DNA of 28,776 nucleotides from Pseudomonadota bacterium (GTDB taxonomy: Bacteria > Pseudomonadota > Gammaproteobacteria > Steroidobacterales > Steroidobacteraceae): positions 1 to 28,776 of the forward strand of contig JAEYXD010000035.1 in the NCBI GenBank assembly GCA_023428645.1. Direction: 5' to 3'. The position numbers were made by a program, and so were the translations under genes. Below are positions 18,225 to 26,058 of the stretch, piece after piece. Within the stretch, counting starts at the first letter, position 1, and each line of letters begins with the position of its first letter. The notes beneath the pieces are model-generated. The model saw nothing but the letters and a program-made list of their open reading frames with translations, had not been told where the DNA came from and ran no database searches.

Positions 18225-18437
18225 CCGCGTTTGGGCTGAAGCGTCGTTCTAGCGGAAGACGCAAAGTTATCAGCTCGATGAACTCCAAGTCCGCTAGGTC
18301 TTGCTTGGACTACGGGCTCTAGACTGGAACGGAGCTCTTCCGCCGCTCAGATCCGTCTCGATCCTGACTTTTGTTATTCAGACGAGGCCTTGGATCTGGC
18401 ACGAAGCCCCGCCTTCGCGACGGGGCTTCACTTTTTT
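18225..18437 (+). ncRNA. Candidate structured small RNA ending in a strong terminator
   Basis: No protein-coding frame supports this interval; the flanking genes (GH13 and rhomboid) are both leftward. Several plus-strand stems occur in series: CGTC/GACG near 18242-18261, CCAAG/CTTGG near 18286-18309, and CGGA/TCCG around 18330-18342. A nested hairpin follows, CAGATCC (18348-18354) with GGATCTG (18392-18398), enclosing CGTCT (18354-18358)/AGACG (18380-18384) or CTGA (18364-18367)/TCAG (18378-18381). A terminator with a six-T tract closes it, and its polarity is rightward. The 5' end and promoter are not identifiable, so the start is approximate. It matches no RNA family I can name. Confidence 0.45.
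18403..18437 (+). terminator. Rho-independent terminator, rightward
   Basis: GAAGCCCCG (18403-18411) pairs with CGGGGCTTC (18421-18429). It is followed by AC and six T (18432-18437). There is no T run on the other side, so it terminates plus-strand transcription, although no plus-strand gene lies within 4 kb upstream. Stem and flank match the terminator at 10958-10987. Confidence 0.85.
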
Positions 18438-18442
18438 GGGCT

Positions 18443-19045
18443 CTAGAAAAGATTCGCGAACAAGTTCTGGTAGGCCCACGGCGCGACCAGCGCGACGAAC
18501 GCCAGCCCCGTCAGCGCGCCGCCCAGGTGCGCATCGTGATTGATCCGACCTCGCTGCTGCTTGGCGGCCCAGTAGGTGTACGCGAGATAGCCCACCGCGA
18601 ACAACGGCGCGGGAATCGGCACCGGAATCGGAATGATGAACAGCGATTGCTCCGGGAAGAAGACGACCGACGCAAACAGCACGGCCGAGATCGCGCCGGA
18701 CGCTCCGAGACAGGCGTAATCGGGCTCGCGCTTGTGCTTGAAATAAGTGCCGGCGTGACTCACGAGCAGGCCGGCCAAGTACAGAATCGTGAACCACACC
18801 GTGCCGATGTAGCGCTCGAGCGGAAATGCAAAGAAATAGAACGTGAGCATGTTGAACAGCAGATGCATCACGTCGCCGTGCACCATGCCGCTCGTCACGA
18901 CGGTGTGATACTCCTTGCGCCGCAAGAACCAGTACGGACGAAATAAACACGCATCGATGAGCCTCGGGGAGCCGAACAGGCCGACGAGGCTGGTGGCGAT
19001 CGTCGCGATGAAGATCAGCAGGGCGGCGGAGAGCTGCAGGTCCAC
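18443..19045 (-). CDS. Rhomboid family intramembrane serine protease
   Basis: A 200-residue protein with about six membrane helices. Catalytic residues are Ser116 in GASGAISA and His173 in HDAHLGGALTG. Asn65 in the HLLFNM motif of helix 2 supplies the oxyanion site. It cleaves membrane-anchored proteins within or near the bilayer; the substrate is unknown. The longest frame starts at a TTG at 19096. GTG 19045 is preferred because AAGGAA precedes it and the first helix begins immediately after. It is divergent from lpxO. A GlyGly-CTERM-type protein is encoded 5.7 kb away, but this sequence looks like a general rhomboid rather than a rhombosortase. Confidence 0.9.
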   Translation of the reverse strand: MDLQLSAALLIFIATIATSLVGLFGSPRLIDACLFRPYWFLRRKEYHTVVTSGMVHGDVMHLLFNMLTFYFFAFPLERYIGTVWFTILYLAGLLVSHAGTYFKHKREPDYACLGASGAISAVLFASVVFFPEQSLFIIPIPVPIPAPLFAVGYLAYTYWAAKQQRGRINHDAHLGGALTGLAFVALVAPWAYQNLFANLF

Positions 19046-19232
19046 GTTGTCGCGTTCCTTCGGAAGCTTGGTGTCGGGGTGCTGAGTATGCCTCAACTGC
19101 GCAGCCGCCTGCGCCGTAGTGCAGCAATCACGCTTGCCTAAGGTGTTCAGGCGCCTCGCGGTTTTTACGGTTCAGCAGCGGGCGCGCGCGAGCTTACGAT
19201 CGGCGCTCCGTCGCGACAAAAGGAATTGCAGC

Positions 19233-20159
19233 GTGCCGCCAATCGTCGATCCTCACTCACTGCCGAAGTATTTGGTCCTCCTGCTGTTCGCCGCCGCCGG
19301 CGCGTACGTGCATTTGCGCGGCCGCGTACGTCACAGCATCCCGCGGCAGTTGACGGATCATTCCACCTTCATGGCGCCGTACAACGCGCTCATGTATTTG
19401 TTCTCGGCCGTGCCCGCGCGGCCGTTCATCGAAACGACCCGCTTTCCAGAGCTGCAGGCGTTGCAGGCCGAGTGGCAGGCGATTCGCGACGAAGGCTTGC
19501 GACTGTTCGACGACGGCTATATTCGCGCCGCGGCGAAGTACAACGATCTCGGCTTCAACTCCTTCTTCAAGAGCGGGTGGAAGCGCTTCTATCTCAAGTG
19601 GTACGACGATTTCCTGCCGTCGGCTCGAGCGCTATGCCCGTATACGACGGCACTGCTCGCGCGCACGCCGTCGGTTCGCGCGGCGATGTTTGCGGTGCTG
19701 CCGCCTGGAGCGCGGTTGCCCTCGCATCGCGATCCGTTCGCGGGATCGCTGCGCTATCACCTGGGGCTGGCGACACCGAATTCGGAGCTGTGCCGGATCT
19801 TCGTCGACGGCGAGCTCTACTACTGGAAGGACGGCGAAGCCGTCATGTTCGATGAAACGTACATACATCGCGCCGAGAATCAGACGAACACGACGCGGTT
19901 GATTCTGTTCTGCGATGTCGAGCGGCCGCTGTCGAATCCGATCGCGCGGTTCATCAATCATCATATCGGCCAGCCGTTCGCGCGCGCCGCGGCGACTTCG
20001 AACCTCGACGGCGAGAAAGTCGGGGTGCTGAATCGGATGTTCGGCGCCGCGTATCGGATTCGACTCGTCGGCAAGCGGATCAAGGCGTGGAACAAGGCCG
20101 CCTACTACACCCTCAAGTGGGCGCTCCTCGGGGCGGTGCTCGTGTGGATCTTCGTGTGA
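19233..20159 (+). CDS. lpxO: Lipid A 2-hydroxylase LpxO, Fe(II)/2-oxoglutarate dioxygenase
   Basis: A 308-residue protein. It closely follows the LpxO pattern throughout: VHLRGRVRHSIPRQLTDHST, FMAPYNALMYLFSAVP, YNDLGFNSFFKSGWKRFYLK and MFDETYIHRAEN. Iron ligands are His165 and Asp167 (SHRDPFAGSLRYHLGL) and His212; Arg222 is a likely 2-oxoglutarate contact. N-terminal (about 12-27) and C-terminal membrane helices place it in the inner membrane. There it adds a 2-hydroxyl to a lipid A secondary acyl chain. The start is GTG 19233, with AAAGGA 8 bases upstream; a longer frame from 19119 has no support. It converges on the ligase gene with only 9 bases between stops. Confidence 0.93.
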   Translation: MPPIVDPHSLPKYLVLLLFAAAGAYVHLRGRVRHSIPRQLTDHSTFMAPYNALMYLFSAVPARPFIETTRFPELQALQAEWQAIRDEGLRLFDDGYIRAAAKYNDLGFNSFFKSGWKRFYLKWYDDFLPSARALCPYTTALLARTPSVRAAMFAVLPPGARLPSHRDPFAGSLRYHLGLATPNSELCRIFVDGELYYWKDGEAVMFDETYIHRAENQTNTTRLILFCDVERPLSNPIARFINHHIGQPFARAAATSNLDGEKVGVLNRMFGAAYRIRLVGKRIKAWNKAAYYTLKWALLGAVLVWIFV

Positions 20160-20168
20160 CGTCCGCGC

Positions 20169-21707
20169 CTATCCCTGAGCCGTGAATATTTTCCGCACGG
20201 TGTCCATGGTATCGGCCTCCTCGACCCGCTTATCCGGCCGATAGCGCTTGACGCGCGCGAGCCGCAACGCAAGTCCGCCCGGATATCGCGGACTCGCCTG
20301 CAGATCACTGAATGCGATTTCCACGACGAGGGCGGGCCGCACGAACACGGTCCACTCGTCGCGCTGCGTTTCCAGCGCGAGCAACTCCTTCGTCTGCCAT
20401 TCGAGCATCGCGTCCGTGAGCCCCTTGAACGTCTTGCCCAGCATGACGTACCGACCGGTCGCCGGATCGAGCGCGCCCAGATGCAGGTTCGACAGCTTGC
20501 CCGTCCTGCGGCCATGCCCCCACTCGGCGGCGAGCACGACCAGATCGAGCGTATGCGCGCGCTTGATCTTGAGCCAGCTCGCACCGCGATTGCCCGCCTC
20601 GTACGAAGCCTCGAGGGCCTTGGCCATGACGCCTTCATGGCCGTGCGCAACGGCATCGTCGTAGAACGCCCGCGCCGCGTCCAACGAGCGCGTCGTCAGC
20701 CGCGGAATCAACTGTGCCGCCGGCACTGCGCTTGCGAGCGCAGCGAAGCGCTCGCGCGTCGGGCGGTCCGCGAGACTGCGATCGTTCAAGCGCAAGCAAT
20801 CGAAATAGAACGCGCGCATCGGCAGCTCCTCGCGCAACCGCTCGACATCCAGCTTCCGACCGAAGCGACGCATCGTCGTCTGAAACGGCTGCGGCCGTCC
20901 CGCCTGGGTGAGCGCAATCGCCTCGCCATCGAGCACCAGTTGCTCGGCAGGCAGCGCCCGGACCTCGGCCACGATCTCCGGAATCGCGGACGTCACCTCG
21001 TTCAAGCCGCGCGTGAAGACGCGCACGTGCTCGCGGTCCTTGTGCACCTGAATGCGCGCGCCATCCAGCTTCCATTCGAACACCACGTCGCCGTCGATCG
21101 CAGCCAGCGCCTCCGCCACGTCGCTCGCGGTCTGCGCGAGCATCGGCGCGATCGGCGACATCACCTGCAGCTGAAAGCGCCGTAAGCCCTGCACGCCGAG
21201 CTCGCGACCCGTCCGCGCCACGATGCCTAGATGGCTCTCGTACATCGCGGCCCGCCGGACATCCGCGAGCGGCAGCCCGAGCGCGGCCGCGATCGCCTCG
21301 ACCATCACTCCCGTCAACGCACCTTGCCGCAGCTCGCCGACGAGCAGGCGCAGTAGAAACTCCTGCTCGCCGCGCGTCGCGCGGCCGAACAAGGCGCGCA
21401 GCACCTGCGTTCGCCTCGCCGTCGAGCCCGAGCCGCGAATCGCGGCGAGCGCGTCGAATGCTGCGTCGACCTCGCGAATCTCGAGCGAAGGCGACGCCGC
21501 CGCCACTTCCGCGCTCGCGCGCAGCGTCGAATAGCCGATCCCCAGACGACCCTGGCGAATCTCGCCGGAGAGGAACAGCACGCCGATTTCGAGCTCATCG
21601 AGCTCGAGCGCACGCAGACAACCGACGAGCGCCTTCACCTTTGCCGAGCGCGCGGCGGTCGCCGCCACCTCCTTCGACGTCGCGACGAGCACGGCAAGCA
21701 AGGTCAT
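20169..21707 (-). CDS. Archaeal-type ATP-dependent DNA ligase
   Basis: A 512-residue protein. An N-terminal DNA-binding domain (1-180) contains RQGRLGIGYS and GELRQGALTGVMVEAIAAAL. The nucleotidyltransferase domain follows with motif I FEWKLDGARIQVHKD, where Lys213 is the AMP-accepting residue. Motif III is around LVLDGEA (about 258-263), motif IV EGVMAKAL and motif V WLKIKRA. An OB-fold domain with RPALVVEIAFSDLQ ends it. It seals nicks using ATP and adds to the NAD-dependent LigA every bacterium has. ATG 21707 was chosen because the family N-terminus starts there, though no ribosome binding site is visible. In-frame upstream starts at 21761 or earlier overlap the divergent phospholipase gene. 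Helicase or nuclease partner genes often seen with such ligases are absent. Confidence 0.92.
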   Translation of the reverse strand: MTLLAVLVATSKEVAATAARSAKVKALVGCLRALELDELEIGVLFLSGEIRQGRLGIGYSTLRASAEVAAASPSLEIREVDAAFDALAAIRGSGSTARRTQVLRALFGRATRGEQEFLLRLLVGELRQGALTGVMVEAIAAALGLPLADVRRAAMYESHLGIVARTGRELGVQGLRRFQLQVMSPIAPMLAQTASDVAEALAAIDGDVVFEWKLDGARIQVHKDREHVRVFTRGLNEVTSAIPEIVAEVRALPAEQLVLDGEAIALTQAGRPQPFQTTMRRFGRKLDVERLREELPMRAFYFDCLRLNDRSLADRPTRERFAALASAVPAAQLIPRLTTRSLDAARAFYDDAVAHGHEGVMAKALEASYEAGNRGASWLKIKRAHTLDLVVLAAEWGHGRRTGKLSNLHLGALDPATGRYVMLGKTFKGLTDAMLEWQTKELLALETQRDEWTVFVRPALVVEIAFSDLQASPRYPGGLALRLARVKRYRPDKRVEEADTMDTVRKIFTAQG

Positions 21708-21803
21708 GGCAGATGCAGAATCGGCACGGCGGATGTCCTCGGGCGCTCGCTTACGCGCCATTTCTCTCGCCAATGCGCGGCGGATCGAATAGGTTGCACG
21801 GTC

Positions 21804-23318
21804 GTGCAGCGTCCGAAACTCCATCACTGGTACAACACTGCGATTCGCAGGCTCCCGGATCATGTCGCTCGCCGCGAATCCCACGCGATCGACACGTCCG
21901 ATAGCCGTCTTGCGCGCTCGATTGCGCCGCGCGTGGCACGGCATCCCGGCCACTCCGGCATCGCGGAGCTGCGCGACGGCAGGGATGCGTTCGCGGCGCG
22001 CGCCCATCTCGCCGACGCCGCTCAGTACACGCTCGACATCCAGTACTACATCTGGCGCAACGACATGTCAGGCATGCTGCTGCTCGAGGCGTTGCGGCGG
22101 GCGGCCGATCGCGGTGTGCGCGTGCGCCTGCTGCTCGACGACAACAACACGAACGGCATGGACGATCTGCTCGCGGCGCTCGACTCGCATCCGAACATCG
22201 AGATCCGGCTGTTCAATCCGTTCGTCATCCGGCGCGTTCGCACACTCAACATCTACGATTTCACGCGGCTGAACCGCCGCATGCACAACAAGTCGTTCAC
22301 GGCGGACAATCAAGTGACGATCGTCGGCGGGCGCAACGTCGGCGATGAATATTTCGAAGCGCACCCGGAGCTCGACTTCGTCGATCTCGACGTGATGGCC
22401 ATCGGCCCTGTCGTGACCGATGTATCCAAGGATTTCGAGCGCTATTGGCGCAGCGAGTCCGCCTACCCGGCCGCCACGATCCTACGGCGTCCGACCCGCG
22501 CGTCGGTCGAAGCGATCGCGACGGCGGCCGAGCGCGTCGCCCGGGATCCGCAGGCGCGGGCGTACGTCCGTGCCTTGAACGACTCGCATTTCGTGCAAGC
22601 GCTGATCGCAGGAACGTCGGAGTACGAGTGGGCGGCCACGCGAACATTGAGCGATGACCCGGCGAAAGTCCTCGGCCGCGCGCGCCCCCACCAGCTGCTG
22701 GCGCAGCGATTGAGCGATGCGCTCGGCGATCCGACGCGCGAGCTGCAGCTCGTCACGGCCTATCTGGTGCCGACGCGTGCGGGCACGGCCGCGCTCGTCG
22801 AGCTCGCGCGCTCGGGCGTCAAGATCAAGATTCTCACGAACTCGCTCGAAGCAACGGACGTTGCGATCGTGCACGCCGGCTATGCGAAGCGTCGTAAACA
22901 ACTGCTGCGTGCGGGGATCGAGATCTTCGAATTGAAACGCCGAACCAACACGCGGTCCGGCCGTGATCGCAAGCTCACCGGCAGCTCGGGTTCGAGCTTG
23001 CACGCGAAGACGTTCGCCGTCGACCGCGAGCGCGTGTTCGTCGGCTCGTTGAACTTCGACCCGCGCTCGGCGCAACTGAATACGGAGATGGGCTTCCTCA
23101 TCTCGAGCCCGGTTCTCGCGGAGCGCGTCGCCGCGGCATTTCGCGACGACATACCCAACGCCAGTTACAAGGTGGAGGTCACGACCTCGGGCCAGCTGAC
23201 GTGGATCGAGCACGGTGACGGCGGCGAGGTCGTCCACACGCGCGAGCCAGGCGCGAGTGCGATGCGAGTGCTGATGATGTATGTGTTATCGAAGCTGCCA
23301 ATCGAATGGCTCCTATAA
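21804..23318 (+). CDS. Phospholipase D / cardiolipin synthase-like protein
   Basis: A 504-residue protein with two HKD motifs. The first is HNKSFTADNQVTIVGGRN (His161, Lys163, Asp168). The second is HAKTFAVDRERVFVGSLNFD (His400, Lys402, Asp407). AHPG/SGI-type text (RHPGHSGIAELRDGRDAFAA) and LDIQYYIWRNDMSGMLLLEA are typical of the periplasmic PLD-like subfamily. Members exchange phosphatidyl groups, for example making cardiolipin. The only early in-frame start is GTG 21804. The first 30 residues lack the signal peptide or lipobox usual for this family, so the start may be wrong or the N-terminus may have changed. A GC-rich palindromic repeat begins 21 bases after the stop. Confidence 0.9.
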   Translation: MQRPKLHHWYNTAIRRLPDHVARRESHAIDTSDSRLARSIAPRVARHPGHSGIAELRDGRDAFAARAHLADAAQYTLDIQYYIWRNDMSGMLLLEALRRAADRGVRVRLLLDDNNTNGMDDLLAALDSHPNIEIRLFNPFVIRRVRTLNIYDFTRLNRRMHNKSFTADNQVTIVGGRNVGDEYFEAHPELDFVDLDVMAIGPVVTDVSKDFERYWRSESAYPAATILRRPTRASVEAIATAAERVARDPQARAYVRALNDSHFVQALIAGTSEYEWAATRTLSDDPAKVLGRARPHQLLAQRLSDALGDPTRELQLVTAYLVPTRAGTAALVELARSGVKIKILTNSLEATDVAIVHAGYAKRRKQLLRAGIEIFELKRRTNTRSGRDRKLTGSSGSSLHAKTFAVDRERVFVGSLNFDPRSAQLNTEMGFLISSPVLAERVAAAFRDDIPNASYKVEVTTSGQLTWIEHGDGGEVVHTREPGASAMRVLMMYVLSKLPIEWLL

Positions 23319-23338
23319 AGAACGGCCTCATCCAACTC

Positions 23339-23376
23339 CCCCTTCCCCGCGCAGCAGGGGAGGGCTGGGGTGGGGG
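23339..23376 (-). repeat. GC-rich intergenic palindromic repeat, copy 1
   Basis: The reverse complement of this 38-base segment matches 28573-28610 at 33 of 38 positions. It has an internal inverted repeat (CCCCTTCCCCGC against the GGGGAGGG side). It lies in the convergent gap between the phospholipase D and copD genes, where it may aid transcription termination. Nearby, GGGCCCTCCGG (23374-23384) recurs with one extra base as GGGCCCCTCCGG (23406-23417). Confidence 0.75.
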
Positions 23377-23436
23377 CCCTCCGGCAGAGGAGCGAAAAGG
23401 AAGCAGGGCCCCTCCGGATTTGGGCGCTCTCCAACC

Positions 23437-24273
23437 TTACTGATGCGGCGACGTATAAGTCGTCATGACCGCCGTGGCGATGAGCACTCCGACAATGAGC
23501 ACGAGCTCGATCTCGATCGAGCGCCGCAGCGCGGCAATGGCGGTGGCGCGCAGCGCGATCACTCCTTGAGTCAGTGCGAACCGATTGTAGGCGGCAAGCC
23601 CCAGCACCGCCGCGACGAGCGCGAGCTTGATCGCAAGATTCCTCGCGTACGCAGTGAGCTCGAACGCACTGAAGTCGAGCAAGGCCGCGATGAGTACGAC
23701 GCCCGCGACGACCAATCCGCCCACCGCGTAGCGAGCAAGCGCACTGAAGCGCGTCACGAGCGACACGGCACCCGCGTCGCCGCGCGCGAATGCCGCGCGC
23801 ATCGCGATGAGCGAGCTCACCCACCAGCCGGCCGCCGCGACGTGAATTGCAGCGATGATGCCCGGCCACACGCCCTCCGCCGCCGCGTGACCACTGAAGA
23901 CGAACGACGCGAGCATGAGCACCGCGGCGCTGAGCTGCATGCCGCGGCCGAAGGCATCATCGTCCCCGCTCGGCGTGACGAGCAGCAATACGGCGCCGCT
24001 CAAACGCAGGCCCGCCGCGGCACCAACGTTCGACATCATCACCGCGGCGGCAATCTCGGCATCCAGCGAGTCGCCGAGCCTGAGCATGAGCACACCGAGG
24101 GCAAAGAGCGTCGCGGCAATCGTGAGCCAGGCGCCGGCACGGGTCAGGCGAGCAAGGGTTTGCGCAGCGAGAGCATCCGAGCGCAACGTGGCCGCCGCGA
24201 GCACCGCGCCCGCGCCGCTCAGCACACCGCAGTACGACAGCGTCTGCGCCAGCGCCGCGAAGGCATCGAGCAT
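23437..24273 (-). CDS. copD: Copper resistance protein CopD-family membrane protein
   Basis: A 278-residue protein with about eight hydrophobic helices. The C-terminal CopD domain includes FSALARYAVGGLVVAGVVLI and YARNLAIKLALVAAVLGLAA, followed by YNRF, a characteristic stretch. It sits in the inner membrane and, with periplasmic CopC, is thought to move copper into the cytoplasm. The ATG overlaps the copC stop (TGATG), so the two are translationally coupled. The C-terminus ends TSPHQ. CopD is confidently identified; whether the pair serves copper supply or resistance is not visible. Confidence 0.9.
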   Translation of the reverse strand: MLDAFAALAQTLSYCGVLSGAGAVLAAATLRSDALAAQTLARLTRAGAWLTIAATLFALGVLMLRLGDSLDAEIAAAVMMSNVGAAAGLRLSGAVLLLVTPSGDDDAFGRGMQLSAAVLMLASFVFSGHAAAEGVWPGIIAAIHVAAAGWWVSSLIAMRAAFARGDAGAVSLVTRFSALARYAVGGLVVAGVVLIAALLDFSAFELTAYARNLAIKLALVAAVLGLAAYNRFALTQGVIALRATAIAALRRSIEIELVLIVGVLIATAVMTTYTSPHQ

Positions 24274-24662
24274 CAGGGCGTCTTGGCGGCCGTTGGCTGT
24301 TTGATCGTCAGCACGATCACGCCTTTGACGACGTGACCGTCCTTTGACAAGGCAGTCCAGCGCACTTCGCTCTTGCCCGCCTCGAGCGCCGGATTGTCGA
24401 TACTGAACTCGGTCGCACTGCCCTCCGGTGTGAAGGCGAGCTTGCGATCCGGCTGCCCTTCGCGATGCACGACGACCGACGTCAGCCGCGCCGCCTCCTT
24501 GAACGTGATGCCGATCTTCGGCGGTGACGCCGCGAGTACCGAATTGGTAGCGGGCGTCGTGCTGGTGGCGGACGTGTGAGCGAGCGCGAGCGGCGCAACG
24601 AACGCAAACAACGCCCCCGCCACGAGTGTCACGAACGAGTGTTTCATGAGCGCCGTCGACAT
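24273..24662 (-). CDS. copC: Periplasmic copper-binding protein CopC
   Basis: A 129-residue protein. A signal peptide ends ALA at residues 26-28, so the mature protein starts with His29. His29, together with Asp108 and His110 in SKDGHVVKG, forms the copper-binding histidine-brace arrangement known for CopC. The domain is a small beta-barrel (ASPPKIGITFKEAARLTSVV, EVRWTALS). ATG 24662 has AGGGAG upstream and was chosen over the internal ATG at 24647. It lies 87 bases downstream of the anchor-H surface protein on the same strand and may share its transcript. Confidence 0.92.
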   Translation of the reverse strand: MSTALMKHSFVTLVAGALFAFVAPLALAHTSATSTTPATNSVLAASPPKIGITFKEAARLTSVVVHREGQPDRKLAFTPEGSATEFSIDNPALEAGKSEVRWTALSKDGHVVKGVIVLTIKQPTAAKTP

Positions 24663-24749
24663 TGCATCACTCCCTCAGGGTTCGAATGGCGTCCATCATT
24701 GCAGGACCGCCGCGTCGAGGGGAGTGAATTTTTCGCAAACGCACTGCCC

Positions 24750-25907
24750 TCAGCTCCGCCTGCGCCGTCGCAGCCCCGCGAACGTCAACAGTGCCGCGAG
24801 CGATCCCCATTCGAGCGCACCGCCGCCGCTCTCGCGGGAGCTCGAATTTCCGCCGCCGCTGGGAGGTGGAGGCGGACCGATGGCGACGTCACGGGAGCGA
24901 TCTTCGAGCGGCAGCTGCGCGAGGTCGAATCGCTCGCTGCCCGCGGACGCGATCAGCCGCTCCGATTGCGCGTCGTATAGATCGATCTGCACGTCGTAAT
25001 AAGAAGTGGGGTAGCCACTGATCCAATCGACATCGAGGGCGTATGCATCCCTCGAGCCGTTCAAGTCGACCCACCAGTCTTCCGAGACGAATTCTTCGAT
25101 CCACTCGCCGCCACGGGCACGCACCCACACGCGCGCGAACACGAGCCGCCGCTCGTAGTCCGCATCCGGGTCGAACGTGATGCGAAAGCGCGAGTAGTAG
25201 CCGTCCCCATCGCTGTCGACGATCAATTCGGTGACGACCTCGCCGATGCTATAGCCGGGGATCTCGATGGGCACGTCGAGGCCGATCTCCTCGAGCGGCA
25301 GATAGCTGAGCGCGCCGCTGTCGAGCGGCCCGAGTGTCGCGACGATGCCGCTGTAGCCTGACTCGTACAGGTCGATCAGCACGTCGTATTCGCCCGTTGG
25401 GTAGCCGGCATCCAGCGTGGTCGTCACATAGTAGTCGTCGCTGCCGGACTGGCCGTGGATCCAGAAGTCGTCCGTCTCGCGATACAAGTACCACTCGCGC
25501 TCGCCAGCGCGGCGCAGATAGAGCCGCGCATACACGAGCGCATCACCGGCGCGCACATCCGCATCGAACCGCACACGGAACTCACTGTGATAGCCGTCGC
25601 CGTCGCGATCCAGACGCAGCGTGCTGCCCGCATCGTAGATGTAGAAATCGGCGGAGCGCGCGGACATGACGGCCGCGCCGCGTTTCGCGCGGACCGATGC
25701 AGCCGACGCTTTCGCCTCGACATGTCGTCGCGACTGCTTCGAGCTCGCCGCCGCGACACGCGCCGCGTCGCCGCGCGCATATCTCGATACGCGCTCCGGC
25801 TCGGGAGCGACGATCGGCTCCTCGACCTTGCCTTCCTCGGCAAACACGAGCGCCGGGCCCGCGCAGATCGCGCTCGCGATCAGACTCAACGTAACGAAGC
25901 GATGCAT
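24750..25907 (-). CDS. Choice-of-anchor H-type surface protein with GlyGly-CTERM-like tail
   Basis: A 385-residue protein. It has a signal peptide (1-23), then a basic linker to about 85. Two similar domains follow (about 98-205 and 228-335). Each opens with an acidic loop, DRDGDGY at 100-106 and DSDGDGY at 231-237, of the kind that binds calcium. Shared later segments are GYPTGEYDVLIDLY/GYPTSYYDVQIDLY and LPLEEIG/LPLEDRS. A Pro/Gly/Ser linker leads to a sorting tail: SGGGALEWGS, a short hydrophobic helix and five arginines. That is the GlyGly-CTERM pattern, normally cleaved by rhombosortase for secretion and surface anchoring. ATG 25907 follows GGGGAGAAGG, better than the upstream start at 25949. 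Function unknown. Confidence 0.85.
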   Translation of the reverse strand: MHRFVTLSLIASAICAGPALVFAEEGKVEEPIVAPEPERVSRYARGDAARVAAASSKQSRRHVEAKASAASVRAKRGAAVMSARSADFYIYDAGSTLRLDRDGDGYHSEFRVRFDADVRAGDALVYARLYLRRAGEREWYLYRETDDFWIHGQSGSDDYYVTTTLDAGYPTGEYDVLIDLYESGYSGIVATLGPLDSGALSYLPLEEIGLDVPIEIPGYSIGEVVTELIVDSDGDGYYSRFRITFDPDADYERRLVFARVWVRARGGEWIEEFVSEDWWVDLNGSRDAYALDVDWISGYPTSYYDVQIDLYDAQSERLIASAGSERFDLAQLPLEDRSRDVAIGPPPPPSGGGNSSSRESGGGALEWGSLAALLTFAGLRRRRRS

Positions 25908-26058
25908 GACCTTCTCCCCGATGACGACTCGATCAGATCGCACTCGCACTTAATCGGCGATGAATATCAGCATTCAGCTCGCGTACAGCCGTGGCGATCG
26001 GCCGCGAAAGCTCTTACGCTCGCGATGTCATCAGGCTCAATGCCGCTCGAGGTGTGTC

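Noticed and set aside
18214..18226. T-arm-like sequence on the minus strand (GGGTTCCGATCCC) suggesting a tRNA or tmRNA end
   Set aside because: The loop lacks the invariant A58-type residue. No acceptor stem, D-arm or anticodon arm could be found around it.
16460..18322. 620-residue open frame on the plus strand opposite the GH13 gene
   Set aside because: It is the antisense shadow of a GH13 enzyme whose catalytic motifs are all present on the minus strand. The shadow is Arg/Ala/His-rich with no domain signal.
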